DNA of 64,000 bases from JALOLG01 sp963776935 (GCA_963776935.1 CAVZOP010000002.1:1426001-1490000), one strand, 5' to 3'; shown: positions 8,399-17,416, numbered from the stretch's first letter. Notes: generated by a model from the sequence alone, not told the origin. Numbers and translations are program-made.

Positions 8399-9487
8399 GT
8401 GGCCTCCACCATTTTCGTGATCGTCGTGTTGCTGCGGTTCTTCGTGCCGCTCGCGATCCCGCGTTTCCCGTTGCCGGCGATCCTTGCATGTCTCGTGATC
8501 GATGCTGCCGACCAGACGATCTTCCAGGCGTTCACCGACGACCCGCTGCCCGGCTATCAGACGTATGACAAGGCGCTCGACGTCTTCTACCTCGCGATCG
8601 CGTACTTCTCGGCGATGCGCAACTGGCGCGATCCAACAGCATTTCAAGTGACGCGGTTCTTGTACATCTACCGCCTCGTGGGTGTCACCTTGTTCGAGTT
8701 GCTCGACCAGCGATGGCTGCTGTTGGTGTTCCCGAACACGTTCGAGTACTTCTTCATCGCCTACGAGGCGGTCCGCACACGCTGGAACCCGGCCCGCTTG
8801 TCGGCACTCGCTGTCGTGTCGATGGCGGTCTTCATCACGGTGTTCGTCAAGCTGCCCCAGGAGTGGTGGATCCACATCGCCCAGTTGGATTTCACCGACT
8901 TCATGGCCGACCACCCCTACCTGTGGTTCGTACTGGCCGGTCTCGTCGTCGCCGCGGGCGTGATCTACTGGAAGTATCGCTCCCGGCTCCCGGTGGCCGA
9001 CTGGCCGTTCACCGTCGACGTCGACCGGCATCTGCCCGAGCTCCCCGCGACGTCGGCGGTGCCGGAGCGCTTCTGGTCGACGGTGTTGGTCGAAAAGGTC
9101 GTCCTGTTGACATTGATCAGCGTGATCTTCGCCCAGGTGTTGCCCGACGTCAGGGCCAGCAATGTAGGCGTCGCCCTCGGCGTGGCGCTGCTCGTCGTGC
9201 TCAACGCAAGCGTCACCCAGTTCCTGCGGCGTAGGGGACGGTCGTGGTCGAGCAGTGTGCAGGAGTTCGCCGCAATGCTCGTGATCAACACCGGCATCGT
9301 CACGGTCGATTCGATCCTCGGCCGCGGCGACGAAGCCCCCGCGCTGAACACCTTGTTCTTCGTTCTGCTGCTCTCACTGATGATCGCGCTCTTCGACCGA
9401 TTCCGAGCGACTCGCGACCCCGATGTCGCCCCGACCCGGCCGATCTCGACAGCACTTGCACAGTGGAGATCCCGATCCCATGCCTGA
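8399..9487 (+). CDS. Polytopic membrane protein of unknown function
   Basis: From a GTG, this 362-residue protein has about nine hydrophobic segments (FVIVVLLRFFVPLAI; LDVFYLAIAYFSAM; LWFVLAGLVVAAGVIYW; VVLLTLISVIFAQVL; VALGVALLVVLNASV; AMLVINTGIVTVDSIL; TLFFVLLLSLMIALF). I recognise no family; the first half carries conserved-looking aromatic and acidic residues (DPLPGYQTYDKALD, FPNTFEYFFIAYEA). It overlaps the potassium-channel gene by 8 bases, so the two are co-translated. A TATATA-like element lies just before the start (8378-8385). Confidence 0.75.
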   Translation: MASTIFVIVVLLRFFVPLAIPRFPLPAILACLVIDAADQTIFQAFTDDPLPGYQTYDKALDVFYLAIAYFSAMRNWRDPTAFQVTRFLYIYRLVGVTLFELLDQRWLLLVFPNTFEYFFIAYEAVRTRWNPARLSALAVVSMAVFITVFVKLPQEWWIHIAQLDFTDFMADHPYLWFVLAGLVVAAGVIYWKYRSRLPVADWPFTVDVDRHLPELPATSAVPERFWSTVLVEKVVLLTLISVIFAQVLPDVRASNVGVALGVALLVVLNASVTQFLRRRGRSWSSSVQEFAAMLVINTGIVTVDSILGRGDEAPALNTLFFVLLLSLMIALFDRFRATRDPDVAPTRPISTALAQWRSRSHA

Positions 9488-10073
9488 ACCGCCACCCAGC
9501 GCCGGCGAGAGCCGTCGGATCGAGGCTCTCTCTCGCGAGGAACGTCGACACCTCATCTGGGGCTCCGCGCTTCGGATCACCACCGTCGTGACCCTGATGT
9601 TCTTCGGTTACGCCATCGCGCCGCTCGATTACCGAGCCGACGGCGAGACTGCGATTCGCGCCCTCAGCACCATCGCTGTGATTGTCATCGTCGTCGGATT
9701 GCAGTTTCGAGCGATCCAACGAGCGCGCTTCCCGGCACTTCGAGCGATCGAGGGCTTCGCGCTGATCCTTCCACTGCTCCTGCTCGGCTTTGCCGCCACG
9801 TATGTGCGGATGTCCACCGCCAACCCCGACGCGTTCACCCAGCCGCTCGACCGGGTCGGCGGTGTCTACCTCTCGATGACGATCCTGTCCACGGTCGGCT
9901 TCGGCGACATCGCGGCCACAACCGATGCAGCTCGGATCAGCGTGATGGTGCAGATGCTGGCCGATGTGATCGTCATCGGGGTCGTGGCCCGTCTGATGAT
10001 CAACTCCGTCAAACTGCACACCGGACGCGCACGCGACGAGCCCGTCGGTCGGGACGGTCGCGCCGGACGGTGA
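9480..10073 (+). CDS. Voltage-insensitive type potassium channel subunit
   Basis: This is a 197-residue channel protein from the ATG at 9480 (MPEPPPSAGES). The selectivity filter TVGFGD (138-143) lies between the last two membrane helices, preceded by the pore helix GGVYLSMTILS. Two further hydrophobic segments precede it (about 32-50 and 58-76). There is no RCK/TrkA-N regulatory domain, only a short basic tail. It should conduct K+ across the cell membrane. It overlaps the preceding membrane-protein gene and is convergent with the phosphodiesterase fusion gene, whose stop lies 3 bases away. Confidence 0.9.
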   Translation: MPEPPPSAGESRRIEALSREERRHLIWGSALRITTVVTLMFFGYAIAPLDYRADGETAIRALSTIAVIVIVVGLQFRAIQRARFPALRAIEGFALILPLLLLGFAATYVRMSTANPDAFTQPLDRVGGVYLSMTILSTVGFGDIAATTDAARISVMVQMLADVIVIGVVARLMINSVKLHTGRARDEPVGRDGRAGR

Positions 10074-10075
10074 CG

Positions 10076-12082
10076 TCAGGAGGAGCTCGGATGGCCGAGT
10101 TCGGCGAGCCAGCCTTTGAGGACCTTGTGCATCGCCGGGGAGGTGAAGATCGGTTCGGGCGGTGGGGTGAGGTCGGTCGGATACAGGAGGAATGGGTGCG
10201 TCTGCGGGCCGCCGAGGCCGCCGTGCGAGCTGACCTGCTCCTCGAAGGCGGCGATCTCCTCCAGTTCGGGGTCGTACCGGCTGTTGATCATCAGGTCGGC
10301 GACGGTGCTGTAGCCGTCGACTTCCGTGACCTGCTCTCCTGCACGCGGTCCGAACGGTTCCAGTGGATCGTCGCCGACGACTTCGCCCGTCGCGAGGTCG
10401 CGGCTGCCGTGATTGCCGAGCACGATCGACGAGCCACTCGCCTGCCGAACGAGCACGAAGCCGATCTCGGGGTGTGTCGCGAGCCCGTCGATGAGCCGCG
10501 GGTAGCGCGACTCGATCTCCTCGCGAGTGAGACGGTGCTGCGTCCCGGGGATCGAGATCAGCCCCAGACTCCCTGACCCCAACACAACGGGTACGTCGGT
10601 GTCGACCGCCGTCGTCGGCTCGTCGACGTGGCGTGCCTGACGGAGCCAGGCGGTCGATTCGGTGTGACCAGCTTCGGCGTCGGTGTCGCCTGACGCGGCG
10701 GCGCCGCACAGCTCGGCGACGAGCTCGGCGAGGGTCTGACCGCAGCGCTGGACGAACGTCGCGCCCTGGGTCTGGCCGTGGTCGGAGAGAACGACGATCT
10801 TGTACGGGCGCGGCGTCCATCGGGCACTCCGCTCGATCCGGCCGAGCTGCCGATCGAGGTCGCGCAACACAGCAAGCGTGTCGACTCGTTCCGGACCGGA
10901 GTGGTGGGCGACCTCGTCGTAGCCCAGCATGTCGACGTAGACCGCGGCCCGCCCCTCCCACATGTCGTTCATGACACCTTGCACCGACACGTCCCGTGTG
11001 ATCACCGTCGTGAACGTGCGCAACAGTGCGTACGTCCAATCCCGCTCGACGCGCGGCTCGACGTCGCGCCGGCGCTGCCGGGTCGCCGCCACGCGCTCGC
11101 GCGTGATCTCCACGAACGAGGCGAGCAGGGTTCTGACCGTCTGGCCGGGTCGGGAGAAGTAGCCGAAGTAGCCGGCTCCGGTGCGGCCCTCCTTGCGACG
11201 ACCGGCACCGCTCATGGTGAGCACGGCCCGCTCTGCATCGCCCGAGAACAGGTTGGCGTAGCTCGAACCGTGGTGGGCGAGCAGTCCATTGCCGTCGGAA
11301 TGCGCCCGTTCGATCGCCGCCGCCCACTTGGGGTGGTTCGATACGACGATGGTGCCGGTCGACTTGTCGAGCCAGCGGAAGGCGGGCATGTCGGCGGTCG
11401 AGCCGTGCAGGATCCCCGCTTGACTGACTCCGGTCTGGGACGACCACCCGGTCTCCCACCCGACGAGACGGTGGCTCCCGTCGCTGAGCCACCGATGAAG
11501 GTTCGGAACGTCCCCCGATCGGATGGCCCGCCGGAGGACAGCGTGGGCCACACCATCGAACTGCACGAACACGACGCCGGGCACGTCGGTCATGGCGGCG
11601 TCGGCCGACCGCTTGCGAGCCTGGCGTGCCGCCCGTCGATCGAACGTGGCGTTGTCATCGAGCGCGAGCAATGCCGTGAGTGCCGTCGTCATGACGACGA
11701 GCCCGAGCACGATCCACAACGACGTCCAAAAGCCGTTGACGTCGACGCCCGGCAGCAGTTCCAACACCCACCCGACGAATACCGCGTTGAGGATGATCGC
11801 ACCGAGACCAAGCGTGAGCACGGAGAATGGAACGATGAGGAACGCCATTGCCGGCCACACGAACGCGTTCACGATGCCCACCAGGAACCCGGCCAGCAGC
11901 GCGTCCACCGGCCTGTCGATCGTGAACCCCTCGAGGATCGCGGCAAGGATCCACAGCGCCAACGCCGTGGTCACCGTGACCAGCAGACTGCGCCAGACGA
12001 CCTGACGCCACGACGGTCGCAGATCGGCCGGCCGGATGATCCGCACGGTGTGATCGGTGCGTTCGGTGCGTTCGTCGTCCAC
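10076..12082 (-). CDS. Phage-holin-4-like membrane domain fused to alkaline-phosphatase-superfamily phosphodiesterase
   Basis: This is a 668-residue protein from a GTG at 12082; a TTG at 12127 is also possible. Residues about 20-130 form four membrane helices like the phage_holin_4 family (VDALLAGFLVGIVNAFVWPA; IVPFSVLTLGLGAIILN). The rest is an alkaline-phosphatase-superfamily type I phosphodiesterase domain: GVVFVQFDGV (metal Asp), SSQTGVSQAGILHG (nucleophile Thr in the usual SQTG context), YVDMLGYDEVAHHSGP and VVLSDHGQTQGATF. Residues that would make it a sulfatase (CxPxR) are absent. It likely hydrolyses phosphodiesters or nucleotides at the membrane. It lies downstream of the alpha/beta hydrolase, whose stop it nearly abuts, so the two are probably one operon. 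Confidence 0.85.
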   Translation of the reverse strand: MDDERTERTDHTVRIIRPADLRPSWRQVVWRSLLVTVTTALALWILAAILEGFTIDRPVDALLAGFLVGIVNAFVWPAMAFLIVPFSVLTLGLGAIILNAVFVGWVLELLPGVDVNGFWTSLWIVLGLVVMTTALTALLALDDNATFDRRAARQARKRSADAAMTDVPGVVFVQFDGVAHAVLRRAIRSGDVPNLHRWLSDGSHRLVGWETGWSSQTGVSQAGILHGSTADMPAFRWLDKSTGTIVVSNHPKWAAAIERAHSDGNGLLAHHGSSYANLFSGDAERAVLTMSGAGRRKEGRTGAGYFGYFSRPGQTVRTLLASFVEITRERVAATRQRRRDVEPRVERDWTYALLRTFTTVITRDVSVQGVMNDMWEGRAAVYVDMLGYDEVAHHSGPERVDTLAVLRDLDRQLGRIERSARWTPRPYKIVVLSDHGQTQGATFVQRCGQTLAELVAELCGAAASGDTDAEAGHTESTAWLRQARHVDEPTTAVDTDVPVVLGSGSLGLISIPGTQHRLTREEIESRYPRLIDGLATHPEIGFVLVRQASGSSIVLGNHGSRDLATGEVVGDDPLEPFGPRAGEQVTEVDGYSTVADLMINSRYDPELEEIAAFEEQVSSHGGLGGPQTHPFLLYPTDLTPPPEPIFTSPAMHKVLKGWLAELGHPSSS

Positions 12083-12101
12083 GGTCAGCGAACGGTGCGA
12101 T

Positions 12102-12971
12102 TCATGAGCTCGGCCCGACGTCCACAATCTTCACGACACTCCTCGGACCGGACGGCGTCGCCAGCGGCGCATCGGCGAGATGCGCCTCGACGAGCTCGGC
12201 GATCAGTTCGGGCGCGCTGTAGTTCAGCGCGTGCGCGCCCGGCACGACGACGACGTCGAGGAGCGGGAGTACGGCCAACACGTGGGCTCGGTCGATCCGT
12301 ACGAGCGGATCGCGCTCACCGACGATGACCAGTGTGGGCACGACGAGGTTCGGGAGCCGCTCCAACGTCGGGTATCGGGTCATCGCCTTGAACAACGACA
12401 GGCTCTGGAGCACTCCGAACCGGAGGTAGTCACGGACGGCGATCGGGACCATCGACAGCGGTTCGCGCGGGCCGTCCATTGCCATCTGGCGAAGCGCTCG
12501 GCCGAGTGGTCGGTTGTTCGGGCCGCCGGCCGGCGAGACGAGCACCGCCCGATCGATGCGGTCTGGGAACGTCGTTGCGAACTCGACGATGATCGGGCAA
12601 CCGAGCGAGTTGCCGACGAACGTCGCCCGTTCGATGCCGACGGCGTCGCAGTACGACACGAGTGCCCTCGCCAGACCCGGTAGGTCGAGCGCGCGGTCGG
12701 GTCGCATGCTCCGTCCCATTCCGGGCAGGTCCGGCACGAACGTGTTGTGGCGGGAGGCGAGACGGGCGGCCGTGGGCTCGAGGTACGTGCCCGAGATCCC
12801 GAACCCGTGGACGTGAACGATCGAGTCGGCACCCGAACCAGCGTCGAGGCAGACACGGTGGAACACTGGTAAGCCATCGACGATGACCCAGGCGGGCACA
12901 AGCGGGGGGACCGGTCGTCGCGGCACGGCCTCACCATAAGTCACCGGCACAAGGGCACCTGCAGCGACCAC
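12102..12971 (-). CDS. Alpha/beta-hydrolase
   Basis: This is a 289-residue alpha/beta-hydrolase fold protein with HVHGFGISGTY (oxyanion region), nucleophile elbow GNSLG, catalytic Asp in VGERDPLV and His in PGAHALNY. The triad is intact. The substrate is unknown; the cap region (YLRFGVLQSLSLFKAMTRYP) fits the lipase/esterase-like branch. The GTG at 12971 is the longest start; internal GTGs at the VPVTYGEAV level are alternatives. A GGGTGA-type palindrome lies 43 bases upstream (13014-13030). Confidence 0.8.
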   Translation of the reverse strand: MVAAGALVPVTYGEAVPRRPVPPLVPAWVIVDGLPVFHRVCLDAGSGADSIVHVHGFGISGTYLEPTAARLASRHNTFVPDLPGMGRSMRPDRALDLPGLARALVSYCDAVGIERATFVGNSLGCPIIVEFATTFPDRIDRAVLVSPAGGPNNRPLGRALRQMAMDGPREPLSMVPIAVRDYLRFGVLQSLSLFKAMTRYPTLERLPNLVVPTLVIVGERDPLVRIDRAHVLAVLPLLDVVVVPGAHALNYSAPELIAELVEAHLADAPLATPSGPRSVVKIVDVGPSS

Positions 12972-13013
12972 CGCTGAGCCGCGACCTCGGTTCTCGAGAA
13001 GTTCAAAGCGTTC

Positions 13014-13030
13014 TCACCCGGAACAGGTGA
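13014..13030 (+). promoter_or_regulatory. YCACCC-N5-RGGTGA palindrome, site 1
   Basis: TCACCCGGAACAGGTGA is followed by TTCACGC and another CACCC. It is one of nine intergenic copies of the same palindrome between 13 and 35 kb. It lies between the alpha/beta hydrolase (minus) and the PLDc_N/SHOCT gene (plus). Probably an operator; the binding protein is unknown. Confidence 0.55.
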
Positions 13031-13066
13031 TTCACGCTCACCCGATCGACGTCTACGGTTCAGGCT

Positions 13067-13159
13067 GTGATCGATCGCCTCGACGCGTGGGCAATGGAAC
13101 CGGACGGACTCCGCGATGACGAGTTCGCATTGCAGAAGAAACGATGGCTCGCGACCTAG
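13067..13159 (+). other. Possible 30-residue SHOCT-like remnant
   Basis: A short frame opens with GTG 37 bases after palindrome site 1. It ends DDEFALQKKRWLAT, which resembles the second half of a SHOCT motif (EEEFAAQKAKLL). There is no clear ribosome site. It could be a tiny protein or a decayed SHOCT gene. Confidence 0.3.
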
Positions 13160-13248
13160 AGTGCGGCGGGCGTACACACGGCGAGACGCCGCCGTCCCAC
13201 GTCCGCAGCCGAATATAGGAAACCGCCAACTTCAAACAAGGAGATTCA

Positions 13249-13644
13249 ATGCTTGCATACGACTACCCGCTGATGGGCCTCTTCTGGACGATGCTCTGGT
13301 TCTTCCTGTGGTTCGCCTGGTTGATGCTGCTGTTCCGGGTGTTCGCCGACATCTTCCGGAGCAAGGACATGGGCGGGCTCGCCAAGGCGCTCTGGTCGAT
13401 CTTCGTGATCTTCCTTCCGTTCCTCGGCGTCCTCATCTACGTCATCGCCCGGGGCCACAAGATGACCGAGCGAGACATCGCCGACGCGCAACGGAACGAA
13501 GCCGCATTCCGCTCGTACGTGCAGGACGCTGCGGGCAGTGGCGGAGGTACCGCCGACGAGCTCGCCAAGCTCGCCGACCTCAAGGCCCAGGGAGTGCTCA
13601 CCGAAGAGGAGTTCGCCCAGCAGAAAGCCAAGTTGCTGAGCTGA
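13249..13644 (+). CDS. PLDc_N membrane domain plus SHOCT-motif protein
   Basis: This is a 131-residue protein from an ATG with an AAGGAG site 5-6 bases upstream. Residues 1-70 hold two membrane helices of the PLDc_N/cardiolipin-synthase N-terminal type (MLAYDYPLMGLFWTMLWFF; LWSIFVIFLPFLGVLIYVIARG). Residues 100-131 are a SHOCT motif (ELAKLADLKAQGVLTEEEFAQQKAKLL), thought to mediate oligomerisation. A paralogue without SHOCT is at 37100-37342. Such proteins are usually small stress-related membrane proteins of unknown role. It is downstream of palindrome site 1. Confidence 0.9.
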   Translation: MLAYDYPLMGLFWTMLWFFLWFAWLMLLFRVFADIFRSKDMGGLAKALWSIFVIFLPFLGVLIYVIARGHKMTERDIADAQRNEAAFRSYVQDAAGSGGGTADELAKLADLKAQGVLTEEEFAQQKAKLLS

Positions 13645-13804
13645 ACCGGTCTGCGGAGCAGGGCGCCCCATGAACGCAGAATTCTTCCGCACTTCGCCGC
13701 TGCGACCGCGTGATTGGAGCGAAAGGTGCGCGGAGTCCGAGGTCGCCGAACACGGCGTCTCGGACTCCGCGACGACCTTGATCTTGGCGCCGGTTCTCGT
13801 TCGA

Positions 13805-14077
13805 ATGCCCGACACACACTGCTCGGGAACGAACGGGGCCGGCATCGCCGATCCGCCGGTGCTGCAGGGGCTTTCGCTTCTCGCGGCGCGCCTGCAGGAG
13901 CGTCATCCGGCGGCGTCACCAGCGATGGTCCAGAGCTGCATCGAGGTCGCGGTCAGGAGCTTCGACACCGCCCGGGTGCGGCTGTACCTCCCGATTCTCG
14001 TCGAACGTTCCGCCTCGGACTCGCTTCGGCACGCGACGCATCCGTCGGACCAGCGAACACGTCGAACCGTCGACTGA
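13805..14077 (+). CDS. Small three-helix-bundle domain protein
   Basis: The C-terminal 60 residues (LSLLAARLQERHP, MVQSCIEVAVRSFDTARVRLYLPILVER) match a small actinobacterial family predicted as a three-helix bundle and often found near stress genes. Function is unknown. I use the ATG at 13805 (MPDTHCSG, 90 residues) because the homology begins shortly after it. An ATG at 13670 in the same frame would add 45 residues without recognisable sequence. The gene ends 24 bases before the CYTH gene. Confidence 0.6.
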   Translation: MPDTHCSGTNGAGIADPPVLQGLSLLAARLQERHPAASPAMVQSCIEVAVRSFDTARVRLYLPILVERSASDSLRHATHPSDQRTRRTVD

Positions 14078-14100
14078 TCTGAACCCAACAGGAGACAATG

Positions 14101-14916
14101 ATGGCTGCCGCCAAGACACCGACCAAGACACAGCGGACGAAGCGAACCAAATCAGCAGCCCCCCCTCGCCTTTCAGAAGCGCAGCTGTCGGAGGTCCTCG
14201 CCCTCATGAAGCAGGCCAAGACGGTCGAGCTGAAGTTGACCGTCCCCGAAGGCAGTTACCGGTCGACCGCGCTCGCCCTCGGACTCGATCCGTTGGACGC
14301 CCAACTCCGGCAGGTGACGTTCTTCGACACGCCGGATCTCGCCCTCAACAAGGCCGGAGTTGTCGTGCGCGCCCGCCGCAGCCAGGGCGGACCCGACGAC
14401 ACGGTGATCAAGCTGCGGCCGGTGGTGCCTGCCGACCTGCCTGAAGACCTGCGCGCGCTGCCCGATTTCGGCGTCGAGGTCGACGCAATGCCGGGCGGCT
14501 TCGTCTGCTCGGCATCGTTCAAGGCCAAGTTGAGCAAGAATCACGTGCGCGCCACCACACTCGGCGAGCGCCAGATCAGCAGACTTTTCTCCGCCGGACA
14601 ACGGGAGTTCTACGCGACCCATGCTCCAACCGGCGTGGAGCTCGACCAGCTGTCCCTCCTCGGCCCGCTCAATGTGCTGAAGCTCAAGTTCGTCCCGAAG
14701 GACTTCGGGCGGAAGATGGCCGTCGAGCTCTGGTTGTACCCCGACGGATCGCGGGTGCTCGAGCTATCGACGAAGTGTGCGCCCAACGAGGCGTTCCAGG
14801 TTTCGGCCGAGGCTCGGGCCTACCTGGGCGACCGCGGCGTCGACCTTGCCGGCGAGCAAGCGACGAAGACGGCAAGCGCGCTGAAGTTCTTCTCCGACGA
14901 GCTGAAACGCGGGTGA
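14101..14916 (+). CDS. CYTH-like triphosphate-binding domain protein
   Basis: This is a 271-residue protein preceded by AGGAG; a second ATG lies at 14098. A Lys-rich N terminus is followed by a CYTH-type beta-tunnel: VELKLTVPEGSY (charged E-x-K strand), FFDTPDLALNKAGVVVRARR, DDTVIKLRPV, FGVEVDAMPGG, MAVELWLYPDG and LELSTKC. CYTH proteins bind triphosphates or polyphosphate with divalent metal in the tunnel (adenylate cyclases, thiamine and inorganic triphosphatases). The usual N-terminal ExExK is only partly kept (VELKL), so the exact activity is uncertain. A SixA-type phosphatase gene lies downstream, recalling the common CYTH/CHAD/SixA polyphosphate neighbourhood. Confidence 0.7.
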   Translation: MAAAKTPTKTQRTKRTKSAAPPRLSEAQLSEVLALMKQAKTVELKLTVPEGSYRSTALALGLDPLDAQLRQVTFFDTPDLALNKAGVVVRARRSQGGPDDTVIKLRPVVPADLPEDLRALPDFGVEVDAMPGGFVCSASFKAKLSKNHVRATTLGERQISRLFSAGQREFYATHAPTGVELDQLSLLGPLNVLKLKFVPKDFGRKMAVELWLYPDGSRVLELSTKCAPNEAFQVSAEARAYLGDRGVDLAGEQATKTASALKFFSDELKRG

Positions 14917-14964
14917 GTGCCGTACTGTAATCACACGCGCAGTGATGAGGTCGCTACTTACGGA

Positions 14965-15004
14965 GATGGTGTGTCGGTCGCGTCGACCGCGACAGCGCAC
15001 CATC
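14965..15004. terminator. Long hairpin after CYTH gene
   Basis: Two nested perfect arms: GATGGTG (14965-14971) with CACCATC (14998-15004), and GTCGCG with CGCGAC inside, around TCGAC. There is no U-tract. It could be a terminator of actinobacterial type or a regulatory hairpin in the leader of the next gene. Confidence 0.45.
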
Positions 15005-15104
15005 GCCGGGGGCCTGGGGCCGACTGACGCTGCGGTCGAACTGATCGGCCATCAATCACCAGAACTGATCTCCCACATTCCGTGAAAGCAAGAAAGGCCA
15101 CGAC

Positions 15105-17399
15105 ATGCGTGCCATCCGTCCATCGAGGATGTTTCATCGAGCCGTCGTTGTCGTGGTCGTGATGGCAACAGTGGTCGCGGCCTGCTCGGGCGACGACGAC
15201 GACGAAACGACGAGCTCGACCGAGCCGCCTTCGAGCACCGAGGCGGCGCCGCCGCCGACCGACGCCGTCGACACGACGGAGCCACCCGCGACCGATACCA
15301 CACCACCGCCCACCGCGCCGGGTCTGGTCCTCGGCTACTTGCGCCCGGCGCCGGGTCTGCTCCTCGATCTGTCCGGAGCGCAGCAGGCCGCGCTCCAGCT
15401 GGCGGCCGAAGACATCGCCGCGGCCGGTGGGGTGCTCGGTGGGTCACTCGAGGTCCTGACGGTCGACGAGCCGCCCGACGGAGATGTCGCGGCGTCGGTC
15501 AACGACGTGCTCGATCAGGGAGCGAACGGCATCTTGGGCCCGGTCGGCTCGACGTCGGCTCGCGCAGCGTTGCCAACGCTCGGCGAGCGAGGGAGCATTG
15601 CCTGCTCGGCGTCGGCGACAGCTCCGGACCTCACGGCTGACGGCACGGGAGTGTTCGTCCGTACCGCGATCTCCGACTCGGTCACGGTCCAGTTCGTGGC
15701 GGAACAGCTGACTGCTCGGCGTGATGCAGCGGGCCTTGCCGAGGGTGAGGTCTATCAGGTCGCGATCGTCGCCCGCGATGACGACTACGGCATTCAGGCC
15801 GGTAACGGCTTGGCTGCCGCCTTGTTGGCGCGCGACATCAACGCTCGCGTCGTGTCGTACCCCTCTCGCCGAGTCATCTTCCGTGACGAAGCGGCCGACG
15901 TGGCGGGTTCGAATCCAAATGCCGTCGTGATGGTGTCGTACGCAGAATCGACGCGACTGATCAGTGACCTACTGACCGCCGGCGTCCCCGCGACCGCTCT
16001 CATCGGTCTCGACGGTTCGTTCGATCCACGGCTGGCGGAGGCGTCGGTTCCGAGCAACCCAGTCGCGGTCGATGGGCTCGAGGTGATCGGCACCACGGGG
16101 AGCCGGGCGTTCATCGATCGCCTGGTCGCGATCCCTGACACCCAACAGGTGATCTACGGCGCCCAGATGTACGACTGCGCGATCGTGATGGCGCTCGCCG
16201 CGCAGGCCGCCGGTTCGACCGATCCGGCGGTGTACGGGCCGCTGCTCGTCGACGTCACCTCGGAGGGTCGTTCCTGTTCGACGTACGAGGACTGTCTCGC
16301 CCAACTCACCGCCGGCGACGACATCGACTACGAGGGCGTCAGCGGCGGCATCCGCTTCGATGAGAAGGGTGACGTGCTCGAAGCCCGGTTCACGGTCGGA
16401 CGTTTCACTGACGCGACGCTCGAGGAGGTCTCGTCGACCGATGTCGATCTCGACGAGATTCTCCAAGCGGAAGCCTTCGCCCAAGCGATCTTCGTCACAC
16501 GCTTGCAGCAGGTCCTCACCGTCCTCGGCTACTACGAAGGACCCATCGACGGGATCTACAGCGAGGCCGTCACGGCCGCAGTCGGGGCCCTTCAGGCCGA
16601 CCTCGGTGTCCCGGTGACGGGTGTGTACGACGAGGCCACCGATGCCGCCCTGCGCGCCCGTCACGGCGACATCACCGCGCTGCTCGGCGACTCGGTCGCC
16701 GGCATCCAGCAACTGCTCACGGATCTCGGCTTCTACAGCGGGCCGATCGACGGTGTCTACTCGGCCGCCACGGTCGAGGCGATACGCGGTCTCCAACGTG
16801 AACTGGGCGTCCCGGAGACCGGACTGCTCGACGCGGCAACGCTCCGGGCGGCCTACGAGCGCGGGATCACGACCGGCAGCACGCCTCCACCGGAGCCTCC
16901 GACGACGGAACCACCGGCGACCGAACCGCCGTCAACGGAGCCGCCAGCGCCGACGACGACTGCCGCGCCGGCCCCCGTTCCTGAGCCAGAACCCACCCTC
17001 ATCGAGGTGCTCCGTGGTGACGCTCGGTTCACCACGCTCGTCGAGCTCATCGACCAGAGCGGCTTCGCGCCCGACTTGAGCACGATCGGACTGATCACCG
17101 CCCTAGCGCCCACCAACGACGCGTTCACGGCGATGGACCCCGCCGACCTCGACGCGCTCCGCCAGGACCCCAACCTGGTTGCCGGTGTGCTCAGCTACCA
17201 CATGCTCGTCGGCGAGTTCACGCTCGCCGAGCTCGCCGCACTTCCGAGTGTCCAAACTGTGTACGGCGCACCGATCACGGTCACCTTCGATGGTGCGACC
17301 GTCCGCTTCAACGACGCGGCGGGCATCGCCCCCGAACTACCAGCCGGCAACGGAACGGTGATCGCAATCGACGGCGTGCTGACCCTCCCCGAGACCTGA
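15105..17399 (+). CDS. Lipoprotein: ABC-type substrate-binding domain + two peptidoglycan-binding domains + fasciclin domain
   Basis: This is a 764-residue secreted lipoprotein. A basic N terminus, hydrophobic core and lipobox VVAAC (Cys 27) are followed by an Asp/Glu/Thr/Pro-rich linker. Residues 65-450 form a branched-chain-amino-acid-type periplasmic-binding fold (LGYLRPAPGLLLDLSGAQQ; GILGPVGSTSARAALP; VAIVARDDDYGIQAGNGLA; YGAQMYDCAIVMALAA). Two PG_binding_1 repeats follow (about 461-520 and 528-585; LGYYEGPIDGIYSEAV and LGFYSGPIDGVYSAAT), then a Pro/Thr-rich linker, and a fasciclin domain (about 630-764; ITALAPTNDAFTAM; YHMLVGEFTLAEL; GNGTVIAIDGVLT). No ABC permease genes adjoin it. It may be a wall-anchored sensor or adhesin rather than a transporter subunit; that is inference. 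Confidence 0.85.
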   Translation: MRAIRPSRMFHRAVVVVVVMATVVAACSGDDDDETTSSTEPPSSTEAAPPPTDAVDTTEPPATDTTPPPTAPGLVLGYLRPAPGLLLDLSGAQQAALQLAAEDIAAAGGVLGGSLEVLTVDEPPDGDVAASVNDVLDQGANGILGPVGSTSARAALPTLGERGSIACSASATAPDLTADGTGVFVRTAISDSVTVQFVAEQLTARRDAAGLAEGEVYQVAIVARDDDYGIQAGNGLAAALLARDINARVVSYPSRRVIFRDEAADVAGSNPNAVVMVSYAESTRLISDLLTAGVPATALIGLDGSFDPRLAEASVPSNPVAVDGLEVIGTTGSRAFIDRLVAIPDTQQVIYGAQMYDCAIVMALAAQAAGSTDPAVYGPLLVDVTSEGRSCSTYEDCLAQLTAGDDIDYEGVSGGIRFDEKGDVLEARFTVGRFTDATLEEVSSTDVDLDEILQAEAFAQAIFVTRLQQVLTVLGYYEGPIDGIYSEAVTAAVGALQADLGVPVTGVYDEATDAALRARHGDITALLGDSVAGIQQLLTDLGFYSGPIDGVYSAATVEAIRGLQRELGVPETGLLDAATLRAAYERGITTGSTPPPEPPTTEPPATEPPSTEPPAPTTTAAPAPVPEPEPTLIEVLRGDARFTTLVELIDQSGFAPDLSTIGLITALAPTNDAFTAMDPADLDALRQDPNLVAGVLSYHMLVGEFTLAELAALPSVQTVYGAPITVTFDGATVRFNDAAGIAPELPAGNGTVIAIDGVLTLPET

Positions 17400-17416
17400 C
17401 CCGGGTGGCCGGGTCA
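17397..17416. terminator. Perfect 8-bp hairpin at stop codon
   Basis: TGACCCGG and CCGGGTCA flank GTGG, overlapping the stop of the lipoprotein gene and ending 12 bases before the SixA start. There is no U-tract. It probably attenuates read-through into the phosphatase gene. Confidence 0.5.

Noticed and set aside
9300..11492. Very long minus-strand open frame (730 codons) spanning several genes
   Set aside because: It crosses the channel and phosphodiesterase genes in other frames, is Arg/Pro/Ala-rich without family motifs, and is typical of antisense frames in high-GC DNA.
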